DNA of 64,000 nucleotides from positions 11,699 through 75,698 of the forward strand of contig UQWS01000008.1 of the NCBI GenBank assembly GCA_900544875.1. The letters run 5' to 3'. The position numbers and the translations under genes are program-made. Below, in pieces: positions 51,896-61,111 of the stretch (positions are counted from its first letter, which is position 1; the number at the start of each line of letters is the position of its first letter). Below the pieces are notes generated by a model. That model did no database searches. It worked only from the letters and a program-made list of their open reading frames with translations, and was not told where the DNA came from. This stretch comes from an uncultured Collinsella sp. Lineage in GTDB: Bacteria > Actinomycetota > Coriobacteriia > Coriobacteriales > Coriobacteriaceae.

Positions 51896-53695
51896 CTAGT
51901 TCTTTTCGGAGGCTTCGGCCTCGGCGGACTGTTCGGCGGTTTTCTCGGAATCTGATTCGGAGGTCGATCCCTGATTGGTGTTGTCGCGAATCGTTTGCGC
52001 GTCGATCACCTGGCGGGTCTGCTCCTCGTCGATCTGGTGGCGGTACTTGGATATCGTGTCCTGCGCATCGTCGACACTTGTTTGCGGAATGCCCGCCTTG
52101 AGGCGGTTTTGCGTGTCTTCGGGCAGGTCGGACAGCTTAATACTGGTTTCGCTTTCGAGCCAGTGAAGCTTGAGTCCGAGCGGCTTGCCGGGCAGGCCGC
52201 GCCAGACGGCGACATTGCCCTGGTGGGTACCCAGGTAGTACGAGCCGGTGACACCCGTGTAGGCCCAGATGCCAGCTGCCAGCACAAAGACGAGGGCCAG
52301 GATGGCGGCGATAGTAATGTTGCGGCGACGCACGCGTTGCGCCTCGCGCATAACGCCATCGTCAACCAGGTCAACGACTACTACGGTCACGTTGTCGTGG
52401 CCGCCGGCGGCAAGCGCCGCGTCCACTAGGTTGTCGACGCAGATTTGCGCGGTTGAGGACTGCGTGGCGATGTTCTCGATATCGCTATCGGGAATCATGC
52501 TCGAAAGGCCGTCAGAGCACAGGATCAGGCGGTCGCCTTCCTCGATATGCAGAGTGAAGTGGTCGGCATACATGGCGGGGTCTGAGCCCAGCGCACGGGT
52601 GATGACCGAACGGTTGGGGTGGACGCGAGCCTCGTCTGCCGTGATCTCGCCGGCGTCCACGAGCTCCTCCACGTAGGAGTGGTCGCGGGTCACGCGGATG
52701 AGCGTGCCCTCGTGGAGCAGGTAGGCGCGAGAGTCGCCCACGTGGGCGATGGCGAGCGTGTCGTTTTCGATATAGGCGCAAGTGGCTGTGCAGCCCATGC
52801 CGGGCTTGCCTAGGCCGTTCAGGGCCGCCTCGATTACGGCGGCGTTAGCTGCCTCGACGGCTGCCGCCAGGCGTGCTGCGTCGGCGGACTGCGGGGCCGT
52901 CTTGGCAATAGTCTCAACGGCGATGGAAGAGGCCACCTCGCCGGCAGCGTGACCACCCATGCCGTCGCATACGCAAAAGAGCGGCGACTGCACCAGGTAG
53001 GAATCCTCATTGTGCGGGCGTACGCAGCCAACGTCGGAGCGGGCGCCCCACATGAGTTGCGTGGTGGTGCCGGCATCATAGGTCGAGTCGGTCTCGATGC
53101 GCTCCTCGGTCAGGGGCTCAAAGCTCATGGTCGAGCCGGGGTCTTTGAGCTTGGCCTCAACGGCGGCAACGTCGATTTCGGCTGTGTCACCGGGAGAGAC
53201 GGTGTCGGTCTCGGCGTTTGATTCGGAATCGCCGGTGTCCGGGGAGTCGGGCTCCTCGGACACGCGGGCGGTCGACTCGTCGTCTTGCGGGCTGACGTCT
53301 ATAGGCTCGGGCGCCGGCGTAGACGCGGGCGCAACCTCGGATGCCGGGGCTATGGGAAACGCCGGCGCGGCGGGCTCGGGTGCCGCAAACACCGCAGCGC
53401 TCTCGTTAATTGCCGCGGCGACGGGCTCTGCAAAGTGAGCCGGCGCCGGGGCTGCTTCGGGCGCTGTGGGCTGTTCCGCAGCATGTGCGCCGATGGGCGC
53501 CGCTACGGCATCCTCTTCGTCCTCGTTATCGGCGAGATCCGAAATATCATGCGTTACATGCGAAAGAGGCAGGGAGAACACGGTGTCCTCGGGCTCCACG
53601 GGTGCGGAGCCCGCCGGAGCGGCGTGGGCCGGCGCAGCTGTGGCGGCGGCCGGTGCCTCGGTCATAGTTGCGGACTTGTTCTCCTCGTCGATCAT
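51896..53695 (-). CDS. PP2C-family Ser/Thr phosphatase (PstP-like)
   Basis: 599 residues: long disordered Ala/Pro/Glu-rich N-terminus (1-210, absent in classical PstP), PP2C catalytic domain (about 214-450; metal motifs DVGCVRPHNED, DGMGGHAAGE, GDSRAYLL, GGHDNVTVV), a transmembrane helix (about 465-487) and an extracytoplasmic tail with a Ser/Glu-rich end. It reverses the phosphorylation made by the operon's kinases. ATG overlaps the fhaB stop (ATGA). Confidence 0.93.
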   Translation of the reverse strand: MIDEENKSATMTEAPAAATAAPAHAAPAGSAPVEPEDTVFSLPLSHVTHDISDLADNEDEEDAVAAPIGAHAAEQPTAPEAAPAPAHFAEPVAAAINESAAVFAAPEPAAPAFPIAPASEVAPASTPAPEPIDVSPQDDESTARVSEEPDSPDTGDSESNAETDTVSPGDTAEIDVAAVEAKLKDPGSTMSFEPLTEERIETDSTYDAGTTTQLMWGARSDVGCVRPHNEDSYLVQSPLFCVCDGMGGHAAGEVASSIAVETIAKTAPQSADAARLAAAVEAANAAVIEAALNGLGKPGMGCTATCAYIENDTLAIAHVGDSRAYLLHEGTLIRVTRDHSYVEELVDAGEITADEARVHPNRSVITRALGSDPAMYADHFTLHIEEGDRLILCSDGLSSMIPDSDIENIATQSSTAQICVDNLVDAALAAGGHDNVTVVVVDLVDDGVMREAQRVRRRNITIAAILALVFVLAAGIWAYTGVTGSYYLGTHQGNVAVWRGLPGKPLGLKLHWLESETSIKLSDLPEDTQNRLKAGIPQTSVDDAQDTISKYRHQIDEEQTRQVIDAQTIRDNTNQGSTSESDSEKTAEQSAEAEASEKN

Positions 53696-54108
53696 CGACG
53701 GTTCACCTTCATGACCACATCGCCAATCTGGACTTCGTCGCCCTCGCGCAGCGTCGCGGGCTCCACGAGCTGGCGGCCGTTGACGAGCGTGCCGTTAAGC
53801 GAGTTGAGGTCCTCGATGATGAGCGCCGGGCCCTGCAGCGAAAAGCGCGCATGCGAGGCCGAGACGAACGGTTCGTTGATGCAGATGTCCGAAGATGGCG
53901 AGCGACCGACGATGACGGGGCCGAGCATGTCTACGTGGATGCCACGGATGCCGCGCGGGCCCTTGTCCACATCGATCGTCCAGATAGCCGAGTCGCGGCG
54001 CTGTCCGCGCACAAGTCCCACGCCGGTCTTCATGACGGCGAACAGGAAGATATAGAGCAGGGCGACCAGGACGATGCGGCCTGCAAAAAGGACGATATCG
54101 ATGTTCAT
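53692..54108 (-). CDS. fhaB: FHA-domain membrane protein (FhaB/FipA-like)
   Basis: 138 residues: an N-terminal membrane helix (about 5-27) and a C-terminal FHA domain (about 65-135) with GRSPSSDICI, SASHARF and NGTLVNGR, the phospho-Thr binding motifs. FhaB binds phosphorylated partners and links kinase signals to division. It starts 6 nt after the fhaA stop with GGGGAT and overlaps the phosphatase gene. Confidence 0.92.
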   Translation of the reverse strand: MNIDIVLFAGRIVLVALLYIFLFAVMKTGVGLVRGQRRDSAIWTIDVDKGPRGIRGIHVDMLGPVIVGRSPSSDICINEPFVSASHARFSLQGPALIIEDLNSLNGTLVNGRQLVEPATLREGDEVQIGDVVMKVNRR

Positions 54109-54114
54109 AAGCGA

Positions 54115-55128
54115 CTATCCCCTAAATTCAAAGGTGCTCAGGCCAAACGTCAGCAGATCGCCGTTGCGCAGCGGGCAGCGCGTAATGCGGCGGTTGTTGA
54201 CGAGCGTGCCGTTGGTGGAATTGAGGTCCTCGATCGACCAATCCGAGCCCGTAAAGGTGAGCTGGGCGTGGCGGCGCGACACGTTGGGGTCGCGCAGGGC
54301 AATATCGGAAACCGAGCGCTCGCGACCGATAGTCACCTGTGCGGAGGTGATGCTATGGCTCTCGCCGCTCACGACGTCGACGAGCTGGGCGAGCGGGCGC
54401 TGCGGGGCGCGAGTGCTCGCCATGTTGGAGGCGATGCCGGCTGCGGCGCCTAGGCCCACGGCGGCACCGGTCGCGGCGGCTCCGCCCATGCCGGCAAGCG
54501 CGTCGCGCGAGACGGTCTGCGGCACCGGGATGGGTGCTGCGGCGGGGTCGGGGACGCTAGGCGCGAAGGGGTCTGCCACGGCAAGCGGGTCGGGAGCGGC
54601 GGCGCGAGGCGTCGGCTGCTGCTGGGGCATGGCGGCGGGGCGCTGCTGCTGCGGGGCAGCAAACTGCTGCTGGCCGGCGCGCGGGGCGCTGGCGGCACGG
54701 CTTGCCGCGGAGTTGTTTTGGCCCAGACCGTTTTGATAGGCGCGCTCTTCTTCGTACAGGCGGCCGAGCGTGGGGGCATCGACGTTCTCGGCAAAGACCG
54801 AGAACTTGCCGGCGCGCAGCTGCGGATCGATCATAAAGCGCACGAGGGGCTCGCCGACAAAGACATAGCGGCGCTTTTCGGCCTGCGCCTTCACAAACTC
54901 GCGGACCTCGCGCGAAAGCTCGGGGTAGAACGGGGCGAGCATGGGATCGTCGTCGGCGGCGATCAGGATGGTATAGAGTGCCGGCGCCGTGTTGACGCCG
55001 TTGATCACCAGAGTCTGATCCTCCATGTCGCGAGCGGCCTGCTTGGCAAGCTTCTTAAAGGAGAACGGGGCACGGGTGGCACCGAAGATGCCGGCCACGT
55101 GGTCCTCGAAGATGTTCAGGAAGTTCAC
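54115..55128 (-). CDS. fhaA: FHA-domain protein with DUF3662 (FhaA-like)
   Basis: 337 residues: N-terminal DUF3662 domain (1-120, FEDHVAGIFGATRAPFSFKKLAKQ), a long Pro/Gln/Ala-rich linker (about 135-240) and a C-terminal FHA domain (250-337, IGRERSVSDIAL, SRRHAQL, NGTLVNNRR). It interacts with phosphorylated kinases and wall-synthesis proteins. GTG start overlaps the upstream kinase stop as GTGA. Confidence 0.93.
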   Translation of the reverse strand: MNFLNIFEDHVAGIFGATRAPFSFKKLAKQAARDMEDQTLVINGVNTAPALYTILIAADDDPMLAPFYPELSREVREFVKAQAEKRRYVFVGEPLVRFMIDPQLRAGKFSVFAENVDAPTLGRLYEEERAYQNGLGQNNSAASRAASAPRAGQQQFAAPQQQRPAAMPQQQPTPRAAAPDPLAVADPFAPSVPDPAAAPIPVPQTVSRDALAGMGGAAATGAAVGLGAAAGIASNMASTRAPQRPLAQLVDVVSGESHSITSAQVTIGRERSVSDIALRDPNVSRRHAQLTFTGSDWSIEDLNSTNGTLVNNRRITRCPLRNGDLLTFGLSTFEFRG

Positions 55129-56978
55129 GAAAGATCACTCTCCGTATAGGTTCTTTGGTATCCGAGCAAATATAGGCATATCCCAACGATTATAGAGGAT
55201 AGGGTTCCCGCAACCGCCGCCTTGGCGACGACCGCGGCTGCAAGGCTGGCAATTTCCATATGGTGTGCAAGACAGGACGCCGCTGCGCAGCCGATGCCGG
55301 CGACAGCGATGGCGGCGATTACGGCAAGGTTTGAGCCCTGATCGGCACGCTTGGCATGGGCGTTGAGCAGCGCAGATGACGCCGCGGCAGTTGCCGCTAC
55401 CAGCACAAAGGCAGCCCAAAGGAGTGGGTCTCCCAGCGCTGCGGCAACGTTACCGAGCCCCAGCACGCCTCCGGCTGAAAGCGCGACCGTGGCCAGACGG
55501 GCAAAAAGTGCGCCCATGCCCGTTGCCGCGGCGGCGCTTGCCGGGCCGAGCCAAAATGACGCGACGCCGGCGGTGACCCCAGCTGCCAGGAAGGTATTGC
55601 CGGTCAGACAGCCAAGCGCGAGTGCACAGGTGAGTGCGGCGCTCGCGGCAGCCTCGGTGCGACCCCAGGCGATCCACCAACCGGACATGGCGGCGGCAAA
55701 GATCACCGCGACGGGCAACATCGACAGGACGCCCTGTGCCTGCATGGTGGCGTTTGCCATGAGCACCAAAAAGCCCACAGCCGAGATGGCCGAGCCAATC
55801 TGGGGGGCCAGGCCGGCCGCCGCTCCGATCGCGATAGCCGCAATGACCAGGCCGGGAAGCGCCGCGACGCCGGCCGTCTGCATCAGCAAAAAGCTAAAGG
55901 CGCCGCACGTTAGCGCCGAGATAGCGTGCATGGCGTAGTCGCGCGCATGGCTCCAGCGCGTGCCTGCCCAGCCGAGTGCGGGGTCGACTTCGATGGTGTC
56001 GTCCTCGTAGTGCGACGGCTCGATATCGTCGAGCTCCTGCTCGTCATCCGAAAGTTCGCCAACCATTTGCTCCAGGCTGCGACGGCCTTCGCGCACGCTG
56101 CCCAGACCGGCAAGGAGCTGGTCGCAAAATGCCTCGATGCTGTTGGGGCGGTCCTGCGGCATGGGGGAGAGCGCGCTCATGAGCGCGGCCTCGGCTCCCG
56201 GGGGAAAGTGTGGTATCAGCTCGCTGGGATAGGTGGCGCCGCCGATGATGCGGCCGAGCGAGTCGGCGGGCGTGGCCGCCATAAAAGGAGCGCTGCCGCA
56301 CAGGCCCTCGTAGATCACACAGGCGAGGGCAAAGACATCGGCGCGCTCGTCGACCGTGCCGGTCTCGATATCGAGCTGCTCGGGCGGCATGTAGCCGATG
56401 GTGCCGCCGCGTGAGCCGCCAAAGCCACCGGCGGACGACAGCCGCGCCATGCCAAAGTCGGTGAGCTTTACATTGCCCGAGTGGTCGATGAGCACGTTGG
56501 CGGGCTTAATGTCCAGGTGGAGTACGCCATTACTGTGGGCGAAGGTGAGCGCCTGGCCCAGGGCATCGGCAATGGCCGCGGCCTCGTCAAAGGTAAGTGA
56601 GTGGCCGTCCGCGCGGTGCAAAAACTCGGCCAGCGACATGCCATCGACATATTCCATAACCAGGTAGGCATAGGCTGTGTCGTGCGTAAAGTCGATGACC
56701 TGCACGATGTTGGGATGTTGAAGCATGGCGGCAGTGTGCGCCTCGCGCAGGACATCCATGATGTCGCTAGCGGGCATGCCGGCACCGTTGATAAGGGGGA
56801 TGCGTTTAATGGCGACGCGGCGGCGCAGGTGCGTGTCGCGGCAGATCTCGATGGAGCCAAAACCGCCGGTCGCAAGTGTCTCGAGCGGCTGGTACCGCTT
56901 GAGCAGCTCGCGAGAGCTGGCGCCCTCCAAAGGAACGTCCGGCGAGAACCGGGCGGTATGTTGCGAGAAAAGCGGCAT
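55125..56978 (-). CDS. Polytopic membrane Ser/Thr protein kinase without PASTA repeats
   Basis: 617 residues. Kinase domain (28-290: ATGGFGSIEI, AIKRI, catalytic loop HLDIKPAN with Leu in place of Arg, DFGMA). An acidic linker (about 300-335) is followed by about 10 hydrophobic segments (340-605) rich in Ala and Gly, with no recognised domain. The missing Arg of the HRD motif makes it a non-RD kinase. In mycobacteria the front kinase of this operon (PknA) is single-pass; the many helices here are unusual and may be a sensor or scaffold. Start ATG 56978 with GAGGG. Confidence 0.9.
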   Translation of the reverse strand: MPLFSQHTARFSPDVPLEGASSRELLKRYQPLETLATGGFGSIEICRDTHLRRRVAIKRIPLINGAGMPASDIMDVLREAHTAAMLQHPNIVQVIDFTHDTAYAYLVMEYVDGMSLAEFLHRADGHSLTFDEAAAIADALGQALTFAHSNGVLHLDIKPANVLIDHSGNVKLTDFGMARLSSAGGFGGSRGGTIGYMPPEQLDIETGTVDERADVFALACVIYEGLCGSAPFMAATPADSLGRIIGGATYPSELIPHFPPGAEAALMSALSPMPQDRPNSIEAFCDQLLAGLGSVREGRRSLEQMVGELSDDEQELDDIEPSHYEDDTIEVDPALGWAGTRWSHARDYAMHAISALTCGAFSFLLMQTAGVAALPGLVIAAIAIGAAAGLAPQIGSAISAVGFLVLMANATMQAQGVLSMLPVAVIFAAAMSGWWIAWGRTEAAASAALTCALALGCLTGNTFLAAGVTAGVASFWLGPASAAAATGMGALFARLATVALSAGGVLGLGNVAAALGDPLLWAAFVLVAATAAASSALLNAHAKRADQGSNLAVIAAIAVAGIGCAAASCLAHHMEIASLAAAVVAKAAVAGTLSSIIVGICLYLLGYQRTYTESDLS

Positions 56979-57137
56979 GGCCAACCCTCGTGCGTTTAAA
57001 GTTCGTTTGCGAGCGGCGGGCGCGGGGCCGAGCCGTTCGCGGTGGCATAGATGCTGCTAGTGTAGCACGCTCGGGCAGATGGCGAGGATAGCGGGATGCG
57101 AGGTGGCCCGATCGATTCGGCCCGTTTCGGCTCGTTT

Positions 57138-57276
57138 GGAAAGCGCATCTCAGTTTTCAGCCAAATTATGGGATGCGCTTTCCAAATGGGGTGGGCTGCG
57201 GAAACTGCATCCCAGAATATTGCCCTGGAACGGGATGCGCTTTCCGAACCGGCGTCCAAAAGGAAACCGCATCCCG
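57138..57276. repeat. Array C of five alternating GGAAA...CCC motifs
   Basis: Five copies of the 15-bp motif (for example GGAAAGCGCATCTC, GGGATGCGCTTTCC, GGAAACTGCATCCC) in alternating orientation. It lies between the polytopic kinase and the LuxR-type gene; I see nothing else in 56979-57417 except a TATAAT at 57391-57396. Confidence 0.8.
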
Positions 57277-57417
57277 CTTTGATGTGGGGACTGCGAACAA
57301 AAGCCGGACCGTGATCTGGCGCGGATTGGAGTTCGCCTGAATCATTGATGCTGGCTGGTGTGAGAACAGAGATAAACGAGCGGCTCGAGCGATATAATGA
57401 CACGCTATGGAGGCCGT

Positions 57418-59553
57418 ATGCTCTTTTCCCGCCGTTCTGCTACATTTGCCTGCGCCATTGCGCTTGTCGTAATGGCGGTCACCCCTTATCACCGGTTTTC
57501 ATCTTCAATCGGCCTAGCGTCAGGTGCAATGACCTGGCTCGTTATCCTGGGCGCATGCCTCGCGGCGTTTGTTCATGGTGCTGCGCTATGCAAGGGGGGA
57601 ATGAGAAGGCCGAGGCATCTCGGTGCCATCGGTGTTTTCCTTGGTGTTATTGCAACGGTTCCCGAATGGGCCGACCTGGCTTTCTATGCTCGCGGAGACT
57701 CTATTCCAATCGTGTTTGCACCGATTTGGTTGTTACATGGCGTTTCGTGTGTCTCGTGCTTTGTTGGGTCGCTGCTTCTCTCATATGTTATTTGGGGCAC
57801 GGCGGACTCTCCTTTGACGCAGAGGTCGACACGGACTGACGAAAGGGAAACTCGTCACCCGCAGGACGCGATTTTTACAGAAACAATAGCCGTCATGTCT
57901 TGCCTGCTGTTTTGCTGTCGAGTTTCATGGAGAGTCGTTCCCGAGCCATGGGGGATGCCCCCTGTAACGGCCGCGTCAATTGGCCTTGCGCTTTTAATTC
58001 CGTTGGTCTATCTCGCATTGACTGTGGCCCCGCCGTTTTGCCGCCCTCGTGCCTTTGGCCATGGGCGGCGCGACGTGTTTGCCTGTTCTGTGCTCGTAGC
58101 AGTTCCTATTGGTCTTATTCCGGCTGTTGAGGCGGCATACTTCGCAAGCGATGCCGTGGTCATTGCATTGCTGGCGATGGGGTCCGTTATCGCTGCTGCC
58201 TTCGTATGCATGTTGCTAAGGGGGAAACGGGACAACAATTCGGATATCGCCTGTGCGTCCGACACATTCGATGCGGGGGTGTTTTCCCCTGCCCTGTCGC
58301 CTAGAGAAGAGCAGTTTGTTCGACTGCTGCTCAAAGGGAAAACGCCGGCGGAAATTGCCAAGGAGACGGATACGAAGCCATCGACGGTGAGAACAACGCT
58401 TCACCGAGCATACGGGAAGGCGTCGGTTGCGGGCTCACGCGAGCTCGTGGCGCTGTTTGCGGGTGAGGGCGATACTGTAGGGCATGAGCTACCGCAGCGG
58501 CATGCTGACGATATAGTGGCATCAGCTCGAACGCGCCGGCTGTTTCGATACCTGCTCACATTATTCTTTATCCTCCTTGCGGCGGGGCCCTTGGTAATGG
58601 CGGATAGCGATTGGGGGTCCGGTGTTTCGCGGGCTGTCGCCTTTTCCCTCTTAAGCTACGCATTGGGTCTCGGACTGCTTCTGTCGCTACGCTACGCGGG
58701 TGGAAAAGCGAATCGTGGCGCTGCGCTGGATAGAGCGGGTGAAGCGATTTGGCTCGGAAGCCCGTACGTATGGGCGGTGCTATCTGCTGTGGAATGGTCT
58801 TTTATCTATATCGCGGCATTGATGTGCATACGCGTTCCGTTGATGGCTGTGCCGGTCCTGTTTTGCGGCGTGGCGTCTACGGCTTCGCTCGCTGTTGGGC
58901 TGCGTCCGTTTAAGGTGCATGCCCATGCTCGGGCTATCGTGCCGTTGGTGTCAATGGGCATGGTTGCCTTAATCTATGCGGTCGCTAGGGGGCAAATCCA
59001 TGGACTTGCGGTGCTGACGGGGGTGCTGCTCACATATATAGTGATGCGAAGCTGTCCGCAGCGCAAAATGCTTGGGATATGGATGCTTTGCTTCGGGGCG
59101 ACGGCTCCTGTTTGGGCTGTCTTGCTCAATATGGTGCAGGATCTGACGGTTTTCGAGCCGTTGTTCCTCGCGTCGTTGTTGGGGCAAAGTTCGGCTGTCA
59201 ATGTCGTCGTGGCAACGGTGATTGTTTGCTGGTCTGTGCCCATGTTCGTTACGCACATCGCGCTCGCCCGCTCGGTTGAGGACGAGAAGGCCGTCTTGGA
59301 GTACCGGGCGAACGGGTCCACCGAAACGGCCCGCGTGCGCCAGCTGGCCCTGCTTACGTCGCGCTCCCTTTCTGATGTTCAGTCGCAAATTTTGCTGATG
59401 ACGGCAGAGGGGGCAACGACAAAGGCCATTGCGGAGGATGTCGGTTACGCTGCATCTACGGTGCAAGCGCTGCGGTCTGCATCTTACCGCCAGTTGAAGA
59501 TCAAGAATAAGGCGGAGCTAATTTTATTGTTATCGCAGGTAAATAACGTGTAA
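57418..59553 (+). CDS. LuxR-type membrane regulator with two HTH domains
   Basis: 711 residues arranged as membrane block 1 (about 1-270, 7 hydrophobic segments), a LuxR-type HTH (about 289-348: LSPREEQFVRLLLKGKTPAEIAKE), membrane block 2 (about 365-620, 7 segments) and a second LuxR-type HTH (about 645-711: TAEGATTKAIAEDVGYAASTVQ). Common Coriobacteriia LuxR receptors have one membrane block and one C-terminal HTH, so this looks like a head-to-tail fusion of two. I chose ATG 57418 (GGAGG 4 nt upstream) over ATG 57397, which sits at the end of a TATAAT box. It likely controls the secreted-protein/ABC genes that follow. Confidence 0.9.
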   Translation: MLFSRRSATFACAIALVVMAVTPYHRFSSSIGLASGAMTWLVILGACLAAFVHGAALCKGGMRRPRHLGAIGVFLGVIATVPEWADLAFYARGDSIPIVFAPIWLLHGVSCVSCFVGSLLLSYVIWGTADSPLTQRSTRTDERETRHPQDAIFTETIAVMSCLLFCCRVSWRVVPEPWGMPPVTAASIGLALLIPLVYLALTVAPPFCRPRAFGHGRRDVFACSVLVAVPIGLIPAVEAAYFASDAVVIALLAMGSVIAAAFVCMLLRGKRDNNSDIACASDTFDAGVFSPALSPREEQFVRLLLKGKTPAEIAKETDTKPSTVRTTLHRAYGKASVAGSRELVALFAGEGDTVGHELPQRHADDIVASARTRRLFRYLLTLFFILLAAGPLVMADSDWGSGVSRAVAFSLLSYALGLGLLLSLRYAGGKANRGAALDRAGEAIWLGSPYVWAVLSAVEWSFIYIAALMCIRVPLMAVPVLFCGVASTASLAVGLRPFKVHAHARAIVPLVSMGMVALIYAVARGQIHGLAVLTGVLLTYIVMRSCPQRKMLGIWMLCFGATAPVWAVLLNMVQDLTVFEPLFLASLLGQSSAVNVVVATVIVCWSVPMFVTHIALARSVEDEKAVLEYRANGSTETARVRQLALLTSRSLSDVQSQILLMTAEGATTKAIAEDVGYAASTVQALRSASYRQLKIKNKAELILLLSQVNNV

Positions 59554-59621
59554 ACGCCTGAGCAATCAACTCAATAGCGGGTGTTTACAGACATCTTTCT
59601 CTATTCATGCGAAGGTTGCCG

Positions 59622-59633
59622 TGCGTCGACGCA
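59622..59633. promoter_or_regulatory. Perfect palindrome TGCGTCGACGCA before the secreted protein gene
   Basis: A 12-bp perfect palindrome, 30 bp before the start at 59663 and 69 bp after the LuxR gene. It is a candidate binding site for the adjacent LuxR-type regulator. Confidence 0.45.
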
Positions 59634-59662
59634 TTGTTAACCGCTTTTGATTGGAGAAGGCC

Positions 59663-60175
59663 ATGATTAAGCCAAGGAGCGCTATTGCTCGAATCGGAGT
59701 CGGCTTGGTGATTGCAGCTGGTCTGTCCCTAGGGGTTCCCGCTGCATCGTTTGCACAAGAGGAGTTTGACACCTCTCAGGTTTCCAGCATTACCCAAAAC
59801 GCCGATACGGGAATTACGACCTGTACGAACAATGCCGATAAGGCATTTAGTTTTCAATGTGCCGGGACGAGTGCAACTGGCTACCGTCAAAAGGATGATT
59901 CCTCATCGCTCTATCTGGATATCCAGGGCCATACGGGAAATCCGCTTCGGTTATATACAGACGGTGCGTATAACACAAGCGGTAGCGGCAGCATGAATTG
60001 TACTCAGGGAACGTATCGTTCGAATCACAAGGGACAGTGGGAAATGTATAACCTCGTCCGTGAGAACGGGCGATCTGCGGCGCGACTGACTGCATGGGCG
60101 GAGTCTGGCTACGGCACTGTTATTGGCGTATGGAGCCCCGACTGCGTCGGGCATTTCCACAAGCTTCCCGCATAG
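59663..60175 (+). CDS. Secreted small protein with four cysteines (bacteriocin-like locus)
   Basis: 170 residues. A signal peptide (1-31, AASFA|QEE) and a mature part of about 139 residues with four Cys (54, 66, 113, 161), a KDDSSSLYLDI segment and a C-terminal WSPDC. The WSPD ending and the neighbouring two-permease/one-ATPase ABC set recall secreted proteins of lactococcin-972- and DUF2712-type loci, as I remember them; the family assignment is not firm. Start ATG 59663 follows GGAGAAGG. No catalytic motif. It might be a bacteriocin, a cell-surface protein or an export cargo. Confidence 0.75.
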   Translation: MIKPRSAIARIGVGLVIAAGLSLGVPAASFAQEEFDTSQVSSITQNADTGITTCTNNADKAFSFQCAGTSATGYRQKDDSSSLYLDIQGHTGNPLRLYTDGAYNTSGSGSMNCTQGTYRSNHKGQWEMYNLVRENGRSAARLTAWAESGYGTVIGVWSPDCVGHFHKLPA

Positions 60176-60229
60176 TTGTTTGAAATGGCTCCCTTCCGGC
60201 TTTCTGGGTCGGAAGGGGAAGGAGGACGT

Positions 60230-61111
60230 ATGAACCAAAAGCTCGCAAGATACGAACTGTCGAAAACGATTAGACGTCCAGCTTTTATCCTTGCTCTCTT
60301 GATTGCGGTCGCAGTTGCAATAGCTGCCGCGCTGGAGCCGTGGGCAAATTTGGAAAAAGAGCGCCACAACCTTCTTTCTTTTGGTTACGGCGTTGGCGTG
60401 CAAGCCGAAAATTATCTCGGTCAAACACGTGAAAGCAGCTTCGGTAACTGGATTGTTGTGAGCGCGAACGCGCCACTGTCTGCGTCGGTGTTTTTCTATG
60501 CACTGCCCCTGCTTGCAATGTTGGCTGGATCTTGGTCGTGTCTCTTTGAGCGTTTGAGTGGTTATGACATGCAGATATGCACGCGCGTTTCCAGAAAGGC
60601 GTACGTGAACGTAAAGATGCTGTCTGCTTTCCTCTCCGCGTTTACAGTGACTGCCATTCCTCTGCTCGTCAATTTCCTGATCGTCTCGATGCTTTTTCCT
60701 GCGTATCTTCCTCGGGTCGATGAGTCGACTTACGTAGGACTTTACCTGCATAGCTACTTCTCCGGTCTATTTTATTCGCATCCTTTGTCATATGTGCTCG
60801 CATACACGCTGTTCGATGCTGTCACGCTCGGGACTTTATCCATGGCTGTAACTGGCTTCTCAATTTTGTTTCGTAGCAGAATCAAAGCGATAATTGTCCC
60901 GTATCTGCTAATGGTTGCGTGGCATTTTGCAAATGGCTGGATCTTCGGCGTAATGGCTTGTGTGGGGTTTAACTGCAATATCCTCAACAGCATCAGGTCG
61001 GAATCGCTGAATAACTGGCCAGACATTCGAGCCGGTTTTGCGGAAATCATATTATTGACCCTTGCTTCGTTGGCTTTTTCTGGGGCGTGGAAAAGACGCG
61101 AGGTGGTCTGA
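60230..61111 (+). CDS. ABC transporter permease (first of two)
   Basis: 293 residues with about six hydrophobic segments and a large extracytoplasmic loop after the first helix (PWANLEKERHN ... SSFGNWIVVS), as in ABC-2-like permeases for peptide export or immunity. Start ATG 60230 with AGGAGG. It overlaps the next permease (TGATG). Confidence 0.85.
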   Translation: MNQKLARYELSKTIRRPAFILALLIAVAVAIAAALEPWANLEKERHNLLSFGYGVGVQAENYLGQTRESSFGNWIVVSANAPLSASVFFYALPLLAMLAGSWSCLFERLSGYDMQICTRVSRKAYVNVKMLSAFLSAFTVTAIPLLVNFLIVSMLFPAYLPRVDESTYVGLYLHSYFSGLFYSHPLSYVLAYTLFDAVTLGTLSMAVTGFSILFRSRIKAIIVPYLLMVAWHFANGWIFGVMACVGFNCNILNSIRSESLNNWPDIRAGFAEIILLTLASLAFSGAWKRREVV

